Assembly (NCBI RefSeq): GCF_028858725.1
Contig: NC_084760.1
Span: 67,151,867-67,215,866, forward strand
Length of the DNA: 64,000 bases
Source: Colius striatus
Taxonomy: Eukaryota; Chordata; Aves; Coliiformes; Coliidae
Direction: 5' to 3'
Shown: positions 63,603 to 64,000 of the stretch, piece after piece
Layout of the letters: each line of letters starts with the position of its first letter
How positions within the stretch are numbered: position 1 is the stretch's first letter
Made by a program: the position numbers and the translations under genes
The notes under the pieces: generated by a model
The model's input: only the letters and a program-made list of their open reading frames with translations
The model's database searches: none
What the model was told of the DNA's origin: nothing

Positions 63603-64000
63603 TTGACACATGTTCTCTGAGGCCTGGAGACTCTGGGATCTTGATTGACTACATGATGTTTCCTCATTTTTGCTAAGCTGGCTTAGGTGTATGCATTACA
63701 TTGCAGTTATGGTTTAAGAAGACCCGAGAAGGACAACCTGTCCCCACTGACTCCTGTGTATGTCGCAAACACCTGTTCTGATTCTCATTTAGTTACACAC
63801 AAAAACTTAATTGATCCAGATGGGCATAAGTTCTGTTGTTTCTGTTGCTATAGTAACTAGATGGCTTTTAAAAAACTCTAGTAGCTGACTACTTTTAAAA
63901 AACTCTGCGGATTAAGGGTGTCATCCATGATGAGAGACACCAGTGTATCTGCAGAAGTGCCACACTTTTCCAGGCTATACAGCAGGAAGGTTACACACTG

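Larger units (their letters stand above)
7900..64000 (+). other. PGBD5: PGBD5 gene locus (partial; 3' end beyond window)
   Basis: Four exons with canonical AG/GT borders join in one continuous frame to give a protein that I recognise as vertebrate PGBD5, a domesticated piggyBac-type transposase gene. Coding exons are 8176-8605, 36941-37368, 45890-46024 and 58711-58891, with introns of about 28.3, 8.5 and 12.7 kb and a fourth intron that leaves the window. The transcription start is inferred near 7,900 from a TATA-like box and CpG island; it is not directly seen. No exon resembling the remaining C-terminal part (starting with a Cys-Cys-Gly-Leu-Leu type block in the human protein as I recall it) is found between 58,892 and 64,000. 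No other gene is seen inside the introns on either strand. Confidence 0.93.
58892..64000 (+). other. PGBD5: PGBD5 intron 4 (start)
   Basis: Starts GTGTGTATC and does not end within the window. It contains a hairpin (59264-59330) and two CR1 fragments. I looked for the next exon (Cys-Cys-Gly-Leu-Leu block) and did not find it. Confidence 0.8.

Overview
The window is vertebrate nuclear DNA, almost certainly from a bird. The main evidence is repeated CR1 LINE 3' ends of the typical avian type, about 1.1-1.3 kb avian-style endogenous retroviral solo LTRs, a short-intron-rich, low-repeat background, and exons of a highly conserved vertebrate gene. I cannot assign the order; the repeat style fits a neoavian bird. 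There are no operons, CRISPR arrays or other prokaryotic features.

The only protein-coding gene I can support is PGBD5 (piggyBac transposable element derived 5), on the + strand. Positions 1 to about 7,400 are upstream intergenic DNA carrying one solo LTR (2417-3692, with a perfect 5-bp target duplication) and two CR1 fragments. A CpG island (about 7,430-9,000) holds the promoter, a G-rich minisatellite and coding exon 1 (8176-8605). Intron 1 is 28 kb and contains one CR1 fragment and a second, inverted copy of the same LTR family (31682-32798). Exon 2 (36941-37368) encodes the N-terminal part of the piggyBac transposase fold. Intron 2 (8.5 kb) carries an old CR1. Exon 3 is at 45890-46024. 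Intron 3 (12.7 kb) carries two CR1 fragments of opposite orientation. Exon 4 (58711-58891) is followed by intron 4, which runs off the end of the window and contains two more CR1 fragments and a strong hairpin.

The four exons join in frame (phases 1, 0, 0, 1) to give 391 codons plus one base. The C-terminal part, about 165 residues by comparison with the human protein as I remember it, lies beyond position 64,000. PGBD5 is a domesticated transposase-derived gene that is kept as a single-copy, intron-containing gene in vertebrates and is expressed mainly in brain. In this copy the family's usual second catalytic Asp region (Asp-Asn-Phe type motif) is visibly replaced, while the first Asp-Glu motif is still recognisable. 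The rest of the window is non-coding. Many short open frames in it are not supported as genes.
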